NCBI RefSeq assembly: GCF_012934855.1 | Contig: NZ_CP051481.1 | Location: forward strand, 62,001 to 126,000 | DNA length: 64,000 nt | From: Mycoplasma phocoenae | GTDB lineage: Bacteria; Bacillota_I; Bacilli_A; Mycoplasmatales; Metamycoplasmataceae | Reading direction: 5' to 3' | In this document: one piece after another, positions 12,899-24,010 of the stretch | How positions within the stretch are numbered: the first letter of the stretch is position 1 | Layout of the letters: each line of letters starts with the position of its first letter | Translations under genes and position numbers: made by a program | Notes under the pieces: model-generated | Database searches by the model: none | What the model was told of the DNA's origin: nothing | The model's input: only the letters and a program-made list of their open reading frames with translations

Positions 12899-13783
12899 AT
12901 GCATAATCATAATCACGACAATGATTTAAAAAATTTAAACAATATAAGTATTATTTTTTACATCAGTATTGTATTGAATTTATTATTCACTATTACTGAG
13001 TATGTTATGGGTTACATTACTGATTCACTTTCATTAATTGCGGATGCTACTCATAATTTTGGAGACGTAGGAAGCTTAATCATAGCTTTAATAGCTCACA
13101 AATTATTACAAAAAGCATCTAATAAATTTTATACTTATGGTTATAAAAGAATCTCAATAACGGCAGCGTTAGTAAATGCAATCATATTAATTGTTTTGTC
13201 AATAAATATTGGTATTAGTGCTATTGAAAGATTCACGGGAACGCCGCAATTAGTTGGACTTCAAATAATTATTACTTCAGCAGTCGGAGTTGTGATCAAT
13301 ACTCTTTCAGCTTTATTGTTTTGAAAATCACAAAAATCAGACATTAACATAAAAGGGGCGTTTTTACATTTATTGATTGATTCGTTAGTATCAGTATCTG
13401 TACTTGTTTCAGGAATAATTATTCAATTTACTGGTTGAAATCTTATTGATCCAATTATGAGTATATTAATTTCAGTAGTAATATTACTTTCAACCTGAAA
13501 ATTATTACGCGAAAGCTTTAAATTATCATTAGATGCCGTGCCTAATGGCATAAACGTTTCTGAGATAGAATCAATGATTTTAGAAAATCAAAAAATTAAA
13601 TATATTCATCATTTACATATTTGAGCATTGAGTTCAAGAGTAAACGCTTCAACAGTTCATGTTGTTTTAAAAGAAGAAATACCTTTTGAAGATTTTTTTG
13701 AAATTAAAAAAGATATCAAAAATAAAATGAGAAACAAAAATATAAAACACATAACAATCGAAATTGACAAGCCAAGATATTAA
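12899..13783 (+). CDS. Cation diffusion facilitator (CDF/CzcD-type) transporter
   Basis: A 294-aa polytopic membrane protein with the usual CDF size and order. It has a His-rich N-terminus (HNHNHDND), six predicted membrane helices, and a cytoplasmic C-terminal domain from about residue 210. The metal-site residues of helices 2 and 5 are visible as ATHNFGD and HLLIDS. The family exchanges Zn, Mn, Co or Fe ions for protons and exports metal from the cytoplasm; the exact ion cannot be read from sequence. Several Trp are TGA-coded, including one at 13322. It has its own promoter and is followed 58 nt later by the CNNM gene. Confidence in the family is high, in the substrate low. Confidence 0.9.
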
Positions 13784-13841
13784 ATATTTGTAAAAATTTG
13801 TTAAAATTTATTAACTATTATTATATTAAAAGAAGGAAAAA

Positions 13842-15131
13842 ATGACAGAAGATTCCCAGAATTTATTTTTATTAACTGCAAATGCAGCAAACTCTCAAAC
13901 ACCTAGTTCAGTAGCAATACAAGTTGTATTGTTGTGTGTGCTAATACTGCTTTTAATTACATCAGCCATAGTGTCTGGTTGTGAAACAGCGTATACTTCA
14001 ATTTCACTACCTAAAATTGAAAACATGATTGAAAAACAAGAAAGAGGGGCTAAGTTAATAAAAAAACATTTCACCTCTTTTAATCAAACATTGAGTACTA
14101 TTTTATTTATTAATAACTTAGTAAACATTGCTTCATCTACTTTAACAGCGTATATATTAGGGTCATGACTTGGCGAAGGTTCTAATTTAGTACCAATTAT
14201 ATCAACTGTAGTCTTAACACCAATTATTGTTGTATTCAGTGAAATATTGCCAAAATTACTAGCTAAACAACATACAATCGGATATTTAAAAATATTTGTA
14301 TATTTCATCCATGTTTTATACATTATTTCTTGACCAATAACATTCGTAATTTCAAAACTGGGTAAAGAGGTATTAGTAACTAACTCAGAAGATGAAATCA
14401 AGTCAATTATTAATATTGCCAGCGACGAAGGTGTACTTGAAACAAATGAATCTATACTTACTCAAAATGCTTTAGACTTAGATTCAACCAAAATTAACAG
14501 TCACTATGTTAAATTAAAGGATGTAACATGTATAGGCGCAAACGCTTCATTAAAAGAGGCTTTTGAAGTTTTTGAAAAAACTCAATACTCCAGATTACCA
14601 ATCATGAAAGACAATATGTTAATTGGTATTGTACACTTGAAAGACATATTCAATAAAAAAACAGGCAGGGTTATTGCTTACTTAAAACCAGTACCTACCA
14701 TCTCAGTACACTCATCGCTTTCTAGCGCATTAGAAAAAATGAGATTAAATAGAGTTCAAATGGCTTTTGTTACTCCGAATAATTCAAGTAATGAAATCAA
14801 AGGTATTATCACTATTGAAGACATAATTGAAGAATTAGTTGGTGAAATTTATGATGAATTCGACAACGATGAAGATATATATGAAATTTCATTACAAAAA
14901 TCAAGAACAAAAGGTTCGATTAATTTAAAAACATTATTCAAACAACTTGACATTGAAAATGAAATTAATGAAAATGAAGAAGAAATGGAAGTGGCTGATT
15001 GATTATCAATGAAGTTAGGTCACAACATTAGAAAGCATGACCGTTTTGTTTTAGATGATGAGATTGCATTTAAAGTCTTAGAAAATGATGACAATAATGA
15101 TAACATTATCATAGAAATAAATATTTTATAA
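13842..15131 (+). CDS. CNNM/CorC-type membrane protein with CBS pair (hemolysin-C family)
   Basis: A 429-aa protein with the standard order of the HlyC/CorC family. There is a polar start, then a DUF21 (CNNM) transmembrane domain with about four helices in residues 20-190. A CBS-domain pair covers roughly residues 215-345, and a C-terminal CorC_HlyC domain with ADWLSMKLG lies around residue 385. Characterised homologues in Firmicutes take part in Mg2+ efflux or homeostasis; the old 'hemolysin' name is not evidence of toxicity. An AAGAAGG Shine-Dalgarno precedes the ATG. The gene is followed after 11 nt by the TM2 gene, then a terminator. With MgtE at 17.8 kb it makes a second candidate Mg2+ protein in the neighbourhood. 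Confidence 0.88.
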
Positions 15132-15142
15132 AGAGGTTAATA

Positions 15143-15367
15143 ATGAACAAAAAAAGATGTTTACTAAAAAACAGATGAATGCAAGTTATGCTATTAAATG
15201 CGTTTTTAGGTTTTTTAGGAGTTGACAGATTTTACACAAAAAAATATTATTTAGGTGTTGCTAAATTCTTGTCATTGGGTGGCTTATTTATATGAGTGAT
15301 CATTGATTGCATATTATTAATGTTTGAAAAATACAAAGATGGCAATGACAACTATATAAAATATTAA
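15143..15367 (+). CDS. TM2 domain protein (74 aa)
   Basis: A short protein that is almost entirely one TM2 domain. It has a first helix with LGFLGVDRFYTKKYYLG, then GGLFIWVIID and a second helix, with a charged C-terminal tail. TM2 proteins are widespread small membrane proteins of unclear function. GAGG precedes the ATG at 15143, and the spacing of 11 nt from the CNNM stop suggests co-transcription. It ends directly before a strong hairpin terminator. Confidence 0.85.
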
Positions 15368-15397
15368 AAAGTAGCGCTTAGTAGCGCTGCTTTTTTT
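15366..15397. terminator. Bidirectional terminator between the TM2 gene and pgk
   Basis: Palindromic arms AGCGCT (15373-15378) and AGCGCT (15383-15388) surround the loop TAGT. The stem extends through an A5 tract on the left and a T7 tract on the right, so it can end transcription on both strands. The last bases overlap the pgk stop codon. Confidence 0.85.
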
Positions 15398-16598
15398 ATT
15401 TATCTTGTATTGAATCAATACCCGGCATTTGTTTATTTTGAATATATTCTAAACTAGCACCACCGCCTGTGGAAATAAACGAAAATTTGTTTTCATAATG
15501 TAATTTTTTAATTGCAGCGACAGAATCTCCTCCGCCGACAATTGAATAAGCGTCTTCGTTTTTGGCGATTGCTATTGCAATTTGTTCAGTACCTTTTGAA
15601 TAATTTTCAAACTCACACACACCAAGAGGACCGTTTCAAAATATTGTTTTGGCATTCGCAATAATGTTTGAAAATTCTCTGATAGTTTCTTTACCAATAT
15701 CCATACCTTCATAATTATCATCAATATGTGAGTCAATAGCATTTGTATATAAAGGGACTGAATTTGTAAATGTTTTAGATATTGCATTATCACACGGTAA
15801 AACAATTTTATCTTTGTATTTTTCTAGCAATTTTTTTGCTAATGCTACATACTCAGGTTCAGATAATGACTTACCTATTTTAACGTTTCTTGCTAAGTTA
15901 AATGTGTAGGCCATTGCACCACCAATCAATACTTTGTCAGCCTTGTTTAATAATGTTTCCAGCACTTGTATTTTGTCACTAATTTTTGCTCCACCAATGA
16001 TTGCTAAATAAGGTCTTGCAGGGTTTTTTAATTTATTCAAATGTTCTATTTCATTTTCTACCAAAAAACCAATTGCAGATTCTTTAATATTTTCTGCAAT
16101 TCCAGCATTGGATGCATGAGCTCTATGGGTAATGCCGAATGCATCGTTTATAAACACATCACCTAAAGAAGCTCAATATTTTGATAATTCGTCATTTTTC
16201 TTTGATTCAGCTTTGTTTTCTAAATCCATGAACCTTGTATTTTCAATAAATAAAATTTCATTGTTTTCCATTTGGTCAATAAATTTTTTAATTTCATCAC
16301 CAGTAGTTTTTTCAATAAAAGTGACTTTGTTATTCACAAACTTTTTAAAACATTCTACAACTGGTTTTAAACTTTTTGATTTTAAATCTTCTTTAGTTTT
16401 TATCCTTGATAAATGTGACAATATAATCAATTTTGCATTTTGTTTTAATATATATTTTATTGTTGGCAATGCAGCTAAAATTCTGTTATCGTCAGCAACA
16501 ATTAATTTGTCATCATTAGAAACTAATGGTACGTTAAAATCCACTCTCAATAATACTTTTTTGTTTGTTAAATCAATATCTTTAATAGTTTTTTTCAT
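15396..16598 (-). CDS. pgk: Phosphoglycerate kinase
   Basis: A glycolytic enzyme of 400 aa, the usual length, transferring phosphate from 1,3-bisphosphoglycerate to ADP. The N-terminal signature LLRVDFNVPL is at about residues 16-25. The blocks GGAKISDK and GGAMAYTF follow, with the usual third Gly of the latter replaced by Ala. The nucleotide-binding C-terminal part has GGGDSVAAIKK and STGGGASLEY. The Trp of the conserved WNGPLG block is coded by TGA (15636-15638), direct support for code 4. The ATG at 16598 has a GAGGT Shine-Dalgarno and a TATAAT at 16623-16628 on the minus strand. The gene is monocistronic and complete. Confidence 0.97.
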
Positions 16599-16622
16599 TT
16601 GATTACCTCATTTATATTTAAA

Positions 16623-16628
16623 ATTATA
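16623..16628 (-). promoter_or_regulatory. -10 element of pgk
   Basis: TATAAT on the minus strand, about 25 nt upstream of the pgk ATG. The -35 region is poorly conserved, as is common in mycoplasmas. Confidence 0.5.
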
Positions 16629-16724
16629 CATTGCTTTGAATGTATTAAATATATATAGAACAACTCAATACAGTCAATAATCATTTAATAAACACAATAA
16701 CCACAAATATAAGATAAATTAATC

Positions 16725-16730
16725 TATAAT
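16725..16730 (+). promoter_or_regulatory. -10 element of the 132-aa protein-dacA-mgtE operon
   Basis: TATAAT about 45 nt upstream of the first ATG; no clear -35 is seen. Confidence 0.5.
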
Positions 16731-16774
16731 TTTATATATAAATTTTTAATTATCACAGTATAAACGGAGGGAAA

Positions 16775-17173
16775 ATGGGAGTTAAAACTAAAGATATACG
16801 TCGTAACGATGATATTGCGACTATAAGTACAACAAAATTAGTTAAAGATTTTGTGATTTTTAGTAAGGATAAGAGAGTCAGAAAATATCCTGAAAACGAA
16901 TTATTTAATATATTTAAAAATATTGTTTGAATGTCTGAAGTAGACAGAAAAACAATCAATAAAAGAAATGAAATTCGAATGATTCAAAGTACAAATTTAA
17001 TTAAATCCAAATCAAAGGATTTCAACTATCCAAAATGAAGTGCTGATCCAAAAAGTGAAAAAGTAACTGAAGTATCACTTATTAACAGATTAATAATTAT
17101 TTCAGCAGCCATCTCAGCTTTAATATTATTAGTTGTATTGATATTATTTTTAACAGGCGCAATAGGAAATTAA
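16775..17173 (+). CDS. Hypothetical single-pass membrane protein (132 aa)
   Basis: ATG at 16775 follows GGAGG, and TAA is at 17171-17173. Two Trp are TGA-coded. The first ~100 residues are basic and hydrophilic, and one hydrophobic helix lies at about residues 103-129 near the C-terminus, so it looks tail-anchored with a cytoplasmic domain. I do not recognise a family. It is directly followed (1 nt gap) by the diadenylate cyclase gene, which suggests coupled translation. Bacilli encode a CdaA regulator (CdaR) next to the cyclase, but this protein is too short and differently built for me to call it CdaR. Confidence 0.75.
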
Positions 17174-17174
17174 G

Positions 17175-17753
17175 ATGAATGATATGTTAATTGTTGCTAA
17201 TTTCATTATTTTATCAATAATCTTTGTTGGTTTATCAGCTTGAATCTTTATTTGAATGTATAGAAAACAATTTATAAGCTCAGTAAGAAAAAATAAAGTA
17301 AGTAAAAGTACAAAAATTAGATTAATTCACCAATTAAATGAAAGTTTATTATCTTTATCCAAAAATAAAACAGGAGCAATAATTACTGTCGAAATGACTG
17401 ATAAGCTAGATAATTTAAGAACTGATGGAGTAATCATAAATGCTAATATTTCAAGTTCATTAATTATCACTATATTTAATAAAAATACACCATTACACGA
17501 TGGTGCTATTATCATCCGTGATAACAAAATTGTATATGCATCAACATACTATAAAATTACAAAAAAATCTGTAGATAATAAATACGGTGCACGTCATCGT
17601 GCTGCCTTAGGTATTAGTGAAATTTCTGACTCAGTTACATTTGTTGTTTCAGAAGAACACGGTGGAATATCCCTAGCCCATAATGGTTCACTGACACCAA
17701 TTTTTAAAGAACAATTGCAAGAAACATTGGTAAACATTTTTAAAGAATATTAG
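17175..17753 (+). CDS. Membrane-bound diadenylate cyclase (c-di-AMP synthase)
   Basis: A 192-aa protein with one N-terminal membrane helix (about residues 3-25) and a DisA_N/DAC domain. The catalytic signatures are present: DGA at residues 109-111 and RHR at 140-142, followed by ALGISE and a SEEHGGISLA block. It should condense two ATP into c-di-AMP, which controls potassium and other ion transport in Firmicutes and mollicutes. The single-helix architecture resembles CdaM of Mycoplasma pneumoniae rather than three-helix CdaA. The Shine-Dalgarno lies within the end of the preceding gene, and mgtE starts 13 nt downstream. Confidence 0.93.
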
Positions 17754-17766
17754 TATTGGAGGTTTT

Positions 17767-19203
17767 ATGAATAATGAATTAACTCTAAGCCAGTTAAAAA
17801 ATGCACTCCAATTTAAAAATGTTCATTTAATTCAAAAATACGTTAGCATAACACCTAATGCTACTATTGCTGAACAAATAGAACTTTTAAATGAATACGA
17901 ACGTGTATTCTTTTTTAGAATTGTAAACCCTAAAGATTCCGGGGAAATTTTTTCATATTTAGAACCAGAAATTCAAGAAGAAGTAATCAATAGTTTTACT
18001 GATAAGGAATTGGAAAGTATTTTAAACGATTTATATCTTGATGATATTGTTGATTTAATCGGAGAAATGCCTGCCAATATCAGTGTAAAAATATTACGAA
18101 ACGTTAAAAATAAAGAAGACAGGCTCAAAATTAATAAATTATTAAAATATTCAGATGAAGCTGTTGGTTCGATTATGTCTGTTGATTTTATCTCTTTAAA
18201 CGAATCAATGACTTGTTCAAAAGCGATTGAAACTATTCGCAGAAAAAGAGATGAAGCCGAATTAGTTCACTATTACGTTGTTACAAATGCAGAACAAGAA
18301 GTGGTTGGGGTAACAACGCTTGAAAACATTGTTTTTGTTGACACGAGAAGAGGAACATTGGTTCAAGAGGTTATTGAACCTGTTCAAGTCATTAATATTA
18401 ATATGACTAAAGAGGAAGCAGCTGTAATATTTTCTGAACACGATATGAGTATATTACCCGTTGTAAATGATAAAAACAAACTACTTGGAATTATTACTGC
18501 CGACGACGTTATTGATGTTCTTCACGAAGAAGCTACTGAAGATATGTATAAAATGGCCGGGATTGCCAGTGATGAAGAAATATCATATGGTAAGGACACA
18601 ATTAAAACCATTGTTAAATCACGTATATTTTGATTAATCATTTTAATGGTTGGTTCAACTTTATCTCAATTGGTTATTCAAATATTCCAAGATAAAATTG
18701 AAAATAGTACATACTTTGCAACAGCGATAAGTACAGCAATTGTTGTTTCAATGGTGCCTGTTATTTCCGGTACTGCTGGTAACGCTGGTGCTCAAGCAGC
18801 AACTACCGTTACTCGTGCACTTGCATTAAATGAAATAAAAGGTAATAAATGGAAGGTTATACGCTCTGAGTTGATTGGTGGTGCTATTATTGGTTTAATA
18901 TTATTTGTTATAAATTTCGTTAGATTGATTTTATATTTTACAGCCACCGGAGATTTGGTTCATCCTGAAGAAGGTAAGATTACTCAATTAGGTATCATTA
19001 TTATGTGTTTAGTATCAAGTTTATCAATGTTTTTAGCTGTAATATTCGCTAAATTCGTTGGTACAATAGTTCCTTTAATTGCATCTAAAATGAATAAAGA
19101 TCCCGCTGTTATGTCAAGTCCTATCCTAGCAACTTTAACAGATGCTACTTCAACAGTTATATTCTTTGCAATAGCAATGGCATTATTTAAATTATTAATT
19201 TAA
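17767..19203 (+). CDS. mgtE: Magnesium channel/transporter MgtE
   Basis: A 478-aa protein of full MgtE length and order. An N-terminal superhelical MgtE_N domain covers roughly residues 15-130, a CBS pair about 130-255, then a linker helix and a five-helix membrane domain. The domain has the conserved GTAGNAGAQAATTVTRALAL segment near residue 345. A TGA-coded Trp is at 18631-18633. MgtE imports Mg2+ and is gated by Mg2+ bound to the cytoplasmic domains. GGAGG precedes the ATG. It is the last gene of the operon with the cyclase and ends in a hairpin. Confidence 0.95.
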
Positions 19204-19208
19204 AAACA

Positions 19209-19242
19209 AAAAAAACAACTCGTCTTTATGAGTTGTTTTTAA
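19209..19242. terminator. Bidirectional terminator between mgtE and oppF
   Basis: AACAACTC (19214-19221) pairs with GAGTTGTT (19230-19237) across an 8-nt loop. An A-tract lies on the left and a T-tract on the right, so it can serve both convergent genes. Confidence 0.85.
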
Positions 19243-19245
19243 AAA

Positions 19246-20568
19246 TTATTTTTTAGATTTCTTTTGTTTTTTAATTTCTTTTAATTCATCATCGGTTAGT
19301 AAAACAAAATGTCCGTTTCCTAAATTTTGTCATTTAGGTTGGTTATCTGCTGAGTAATTATGAATTGAAGGGTCATATTCAGTTCCTAATAAAGAACCTT
19401 TTTCTCCAGTAATTGAAGGCACGGCTTCCAATAAAGATTTAGTATAAGGATGATATGAGTTTTTTGAAACTTCATGTGTAGGCCCTATTTCTAATAATAC
19501 TCCTTTATTAATAACGGCGATACGGTCTGAAATGTATTCAACCATTCTTAAATCGTGCGCTATTAATAACATTGTTAAATCGAATCTTTCTTTAAGTTCT
19601 TTGAAAATATTAATAACTTGAGCTTGGATTGAAACATCAAGAGCAGATATAGGCTCATCAGCTATCAATAATTTAGGTTGGATAACTACTGAACGACTGA
19701 TTCCTAAACGTTGTTGTTGTCCACCTGAAAATTCTAATGGATAACGGTTTAATACAGATTCATCTAATCCTACTTGTTTTAAAATGTCAATAATTAATTC
19801 ATATCTTGCTTCTTTTTCGCTTTTTTTATTAGCCAATGCTCAATCAGATTTTCTTTCATCGAGATATGTTAAAGCTGAGTTGAAATTCTTATATTTTTTG
19901 TTTAATTCAATAACGTGTTCATAAATATTAGAATATATAAAATTGTAAGAAGAATCAATTGCATTATTATATTCTTTGTTATATAAATGAATTAATTGAT
20001 CAATTTTTTTCAATCTAGCATTAATTGATTTTATTTGTTTATGCAATTCAGTAATTGTAACTCTATCATGTTCTAACATATAAATATGTTTAGCATTTTT
20101 TGTATTTTGCAAACCTTCACCAACTACTCTTTCCACGTTTGCATATGGGTTCAGTGAGTTAGTTGGATCTTGGAAAATCATTTGAACTTTATTGACCATA
20201 AAATTAATCATTTCTTTATGTTTTTTTGTGAAAGTGATACCTTTATTGATGTTTTTAGGAATAATTCTATCAATAATTTTTATAGAACCAAAGGCGTGTG
20301 GTGTTAATCCTATTAATGCTCTACCTGTTGTAGATTTACCTGAACCAGATTCACCAACTAAACCCAATATTTCACCTTCATAGATGTTCAATGATAAATC
20401 TTTAATGGCGGTAAATTTTTTTGCACCGAATCCATATTCAATATCAACGTGTCTCATTTCAACAAGATTATTTTTATTCGGATATGCGTTTAACATTTCG
20501 TCTAAACCATCAACTGGTTTACGGCAAACTTGTTTATTTCAATGTTTTTCACAGTAAATATTTTTCAT
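19246..20568 (-). CDS. oppF: Oligopeptide ABC transporter ATP-binding protein OppF
   Basis: A 440-aa ATPase subunit of the Opp peptide importer. Walker A GESGSGKST is at residues 72-80, a Q-loop FQDPTNSLNP follows, the signature FSGGQ is at 280-284, then Walker B LLIADEP and an H-loop LIAHD. Between Q-loop and signature lies an insertion of about 110 residues, predicted helical, as is typical of mycoplasma OppF. The N-terminus has the CEKHW and VC residues often seen in this family. The ATG at 20568 overlaps the oppD stop (TAATG), with AGAGG upstream. Last gene of the operon. Confidence 0.95.
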
Positions 20569-21959
20569 TATGCCTCTTTCTTGTTAATTTTATTGAATTC
20601 GTCGATTTTTTTATTGTGTTCAGCAGCTAGTTTTTCGTAATGTTTTTGAGTAGTGTCATTTACATATGTTTTTGCCGCACTACCATATTTTTCATTCATC
20701 TTTGTATTATATATATTTCATAAATATTTAATAATTTTAGGCTCTTCAATTTTTGAAGCTTTTTCATTGAATAAATTGCTTTTTACAAAGTGTGTTTCAC
20801 TAATTTGATACATTGGCGGTTCTTGTTCAAAATCAATACCTAAAGCGTAATCGTTACGTACTGCAAAAGCATCACCAACTATGTTGTTTAAATTCGAAGG
20901 AACGGCTCCTCTAATCACACCTAATTTTTTACCAGTATTAAAGTCGGGCATTGCTGAAATTAATCCTCATGTATAAGGGTGTTGTGGGTTTTTAAGAATT
21001 TCTTCTCTAGTTCCTGTTTCAACAATTTGACCAGCATACATAATATTAATATAGTCAGCTATCGATGCAACAACACCAAGATCGTGAGTAATAAATACAA
21101 TTGAAATTTTTAATAGTTGTTGTAATTCGTGAATAATGTCAAGTACAAGAGCTTGAACAGTCGGGTCCAAAGCAGTTGTGGGTTCATCCATTACAATCAA
21201 TTTCGGTTTCAGAGAAATAATAGCCGCAATAGCTATACGTTGAATCATTCCACCTGATAATTCATGTGGGTATAAATTCATAACTTTTTCCGGGTTGTTA
21301 ATTTTAGTCATTTTTAAATATTTGACCGCTTCATTGTAAGCTTCTTTTTTATTTTTAACTACTTTATTAATTAACATACCTTCCATAATTTGGAATCCCA
21401 CTTTTGTGGTTGGATCAAGTATTGACATAGGGTTTTGGAATATTGCTGAAACAATTCTTCCACGTAATTTTGCTTTTTCTCAATCTTTTAAAGTAAAGTT
21501 ATGTACTTCAAGACCGTATAATTTTACTGAACCAGATTCAATTACAGCATTGTTACCAGTTAAACCATATAACAATGAAGTAATAACTGATTTACCAGAA
21601 CCAGATTCACCAATAACAGCATGTACTTTTCCTTCATAAATTTTTAATGAAGGTCCTCTTAAAACTAAGTTTTTTACTGAAGGTTCTGCAGGGTTTTTAA
21701 ATGTTAAATAAATATCGTTTATTTCAGCGACTATTTTCAATTTTTCATCATCAATAATATCTATTGGAGCATTTTTCATAAATTCTTCAAAATTTGAATT
21801 TGATAATTTTTTAGATTGTTTTTTAAACGTGTTATTTCAAAAATGTTTTTTTGGTTTAACTTCCATCATATCGTGTAAGGCAGGTTTATATTCGTAACGG
21901 ATAGGTTTTTGTAATTTTTTAATGTAACCATTTAAGGGATTCATATTGTTTTTTTTCAT
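20568..21959 (-). CDS. oppD: Oligopeptide ABC transporter ATP-binding protein OppD
   Basis: A 463-aa partner ATPase of OppF. Walker A GESGSGKSV, the signature LSGGM followed by IQRIAIA, Walker B VMDEP and H-loop FITHDLG are all in order. A C-terminal extension follows the nucleotide-binding domain, where the Opp/Dpp family carries its oligopeptide-binding-type tail; the last ~90 residues are charged and mycoplasma-specific. I chose ATG 21959 because AGGAA lies just upstream, overlapping the oppC stop; the first ~60 residues before the ABC core are basic. The stop shares one base with the oppF start. Confidence 0.95.
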
Positions 21960-21965
21960 AATTTC

Positions 21966-22949
21966 CTATCTTTGACGCAATAGACTGTCTTGTACAGCTG
22001 ATGCCATTAATTGAATTGAAGTTGTTACGATAATTAAAATTGATGATGGTAGTAAAACGTATCTTGGATATGTTAAGAATATTGTTGTTCCGTCGTTAAT
22101 TAAGTTCCCAAGTGTTGGAGTATCAATGATTGATAAACCAATAAATGCTAATGATGTTTCAGCACCAATAACACCTGGAACATTGAAAACTATTTCAGTG
22201 ATTAATAAAGGAATAACTACTGGAATATAATTTAGCAATACTTTATATGTTGGTGTACCTAAAACTTTCGAAGCACTTACTCATTCGAATGTTTTTGCCC
22301 TCATAACTTGAGAACGCATTTGGTTAGCTATACCTGTTCAAGAAGTAAACGTTAAAGCAAAAACAATTACTCAGAAAGTGGGTTTAAAAACAATTGTGAT
22401 GATAATTAAAATTATTATTGATGGTACGTTTGTAATAACTTTAATTATAAATGTCATGATTTTGTCGAATCATTTGAAATGACCCATCATAACACCTATT
22501 AATAATCCAAAGAAGACTTGAATTAATGATGTAACTACTGCAAGGGTTAATGAGTAACGTAATCCTCATCATAAACGTGCTCAAATGTCACGCCCTAATG
22601 AGTCAGTACCAAAGATATTACCTTCAGTAAAGAATGTATGATAACGTTCAGAAATATTCAACTTATTCGGATCTGCCGAAAACAATGGTAGTACTAATGC
22701 TAGAGCAATAATAACTAACAATGTAATCAGCCCAAAAACTCCTGAAAATGATCTACTGAAACGATAAAAGAAATCACTGAAGGCACCTTTTCTTTTCCGC
22801 ATTCCTCTTGTTTCATTGTATTCAAAAATATTACCTATAATTTCTCATTTACGATGTTGAAATGGTTGTAATAAAGCATTAGGGGCTAAATTATTGCCAT
22901 GAACATTATTGGGTGATTCTTGTCTTCGTTTTTTATTAGAATTTGCCAT
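21966..22949 (-). CDS. oppC: Oligopeptide ABC transporter permease OppC
   Basis: A 327-aa permease. A hydrophilic N-terminal stretch of about 60 residues precedes the first helix, followed by a DPNKL...FGTDSLGRD periplasmic-type segment typical of OppC and then the BPD_transp_1 membrane domain. The EAA region is visible as GAETSLAFIGLSI. Several Trp are TGA. ATG 22949 has an AAGGAAT Shine-Dalgarno, and TAG at 21966-21968 overlaps the ribosome-binding site of oppD. It forms the membrane channel with OppB. Confidence 0.93.
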
Positions 22950-22961
22950 TTTATTCCTTTC

Positions 22962-23999
22962 CTAATGTCTTCTTCTTACACGTGGATCTATTAGTTTATA
23001 TAAAGCATCACGTAATGCATAAGATAATATTGTAATCAATGAAAATATTACAACCATGAATAAGATAATATTGTAATCTTTAGATGTTATAGCTTGCAAT
23101 AATAATCCCCCTGAACCAGTAATAAAGAAGATTTTTTCTACAAACAGTGAGCCAATGAAACTACCAAATATAACTACTGGGAAAAATGTTGCAATAGGGA
23201 ATAATGAAGGTTTTAGAGCATGTGTTCATACGAAGCGACGTTTTGAAATACCTTTTAAATAAATAAATTTAGCATGTTGTGAATTCAATTCACGGTTTAA
23301 TTCAGTTCTTATATATTTAATATAAACAATTATAGAACCCAACGACAATGCCAATCCAGGCAGAATGTAAGTTAATAAATTTTTGTGATCATAAATATAC
23401 GGAATTCCAATTTCATGCCCAATGATCAATAATAATAAAGCAAATATTAATGAAGGTATTGATGAAAATATTGAAACAACGAGCGTAGCGACGTGATCTG
23501 GTCATTTATCAGGATTCATACCGACATAAACACCCACTGGAATACCTATGAACAATGTCAATGCTACTGAAAAAATTCCTATTAAGAAACTTTTGTAAAA
23601 ACGAGTTCATACAAAATCATTAATTTCTTGTCCGGGAAATACTGAGAACGATAACCCAAAATCCCCTTTAAATAAATTGCCAAGATAAACTAAATATCTT
23701 TGACCTAATGGTAAATTAAGCCCGTATTGAGCTTCCGCGGCCTGTCTTTGTGCATCATCCATTCCATTAAATAATGCTGAAGAACCAGGTATTGAATTAA
23801 TTAAGAAGAATGAAATAGTAACTACTATTCATGCAACTATAAAAAATTCAGCTGCCATTTTGAAAATTGTTTTAAACGCTTTGAAATATGGAGATTGAAA
23901 ATTCAATATTTTTTCATGTCATTTTGTAGGTTTTTTAACAACATTAGAAAAAGTGATCTCTTGGTTTTTTCAAACGAATTTATTATGTGATTTTTCCAT
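22962..23999 (-). CDS. oppB: Oligopeptide ABC transporter permease OppB
   Basis: A 345-aa permease with a cytoplasmic N-terminus of about 45 residues, a first long helix, and a BPD_transp_1 domain of about five more helices. The GLALSLGSIIVYIKYIR segment and a following LKGISKRRFVW stretch match the OppB coupling region. The ATG at 23999 is preceded by AAAGGATT. The TAG at 22962 is 12 nt before the oppC start. OppB pairs with OppC in the importer. Confidence 0.93.
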
Positions 24000-24010
24000 T
24001 TTAATCCTTT

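Noticed and set aside
13842-15131. Hemolysin/toxin function for the CNNM-type protein
   Set aside because: The name is inherited from early annotation. The domain order (DUF21, CBS pair, CorC_HlyC) points to Mg2+ handling, and no toxin feature is seen.
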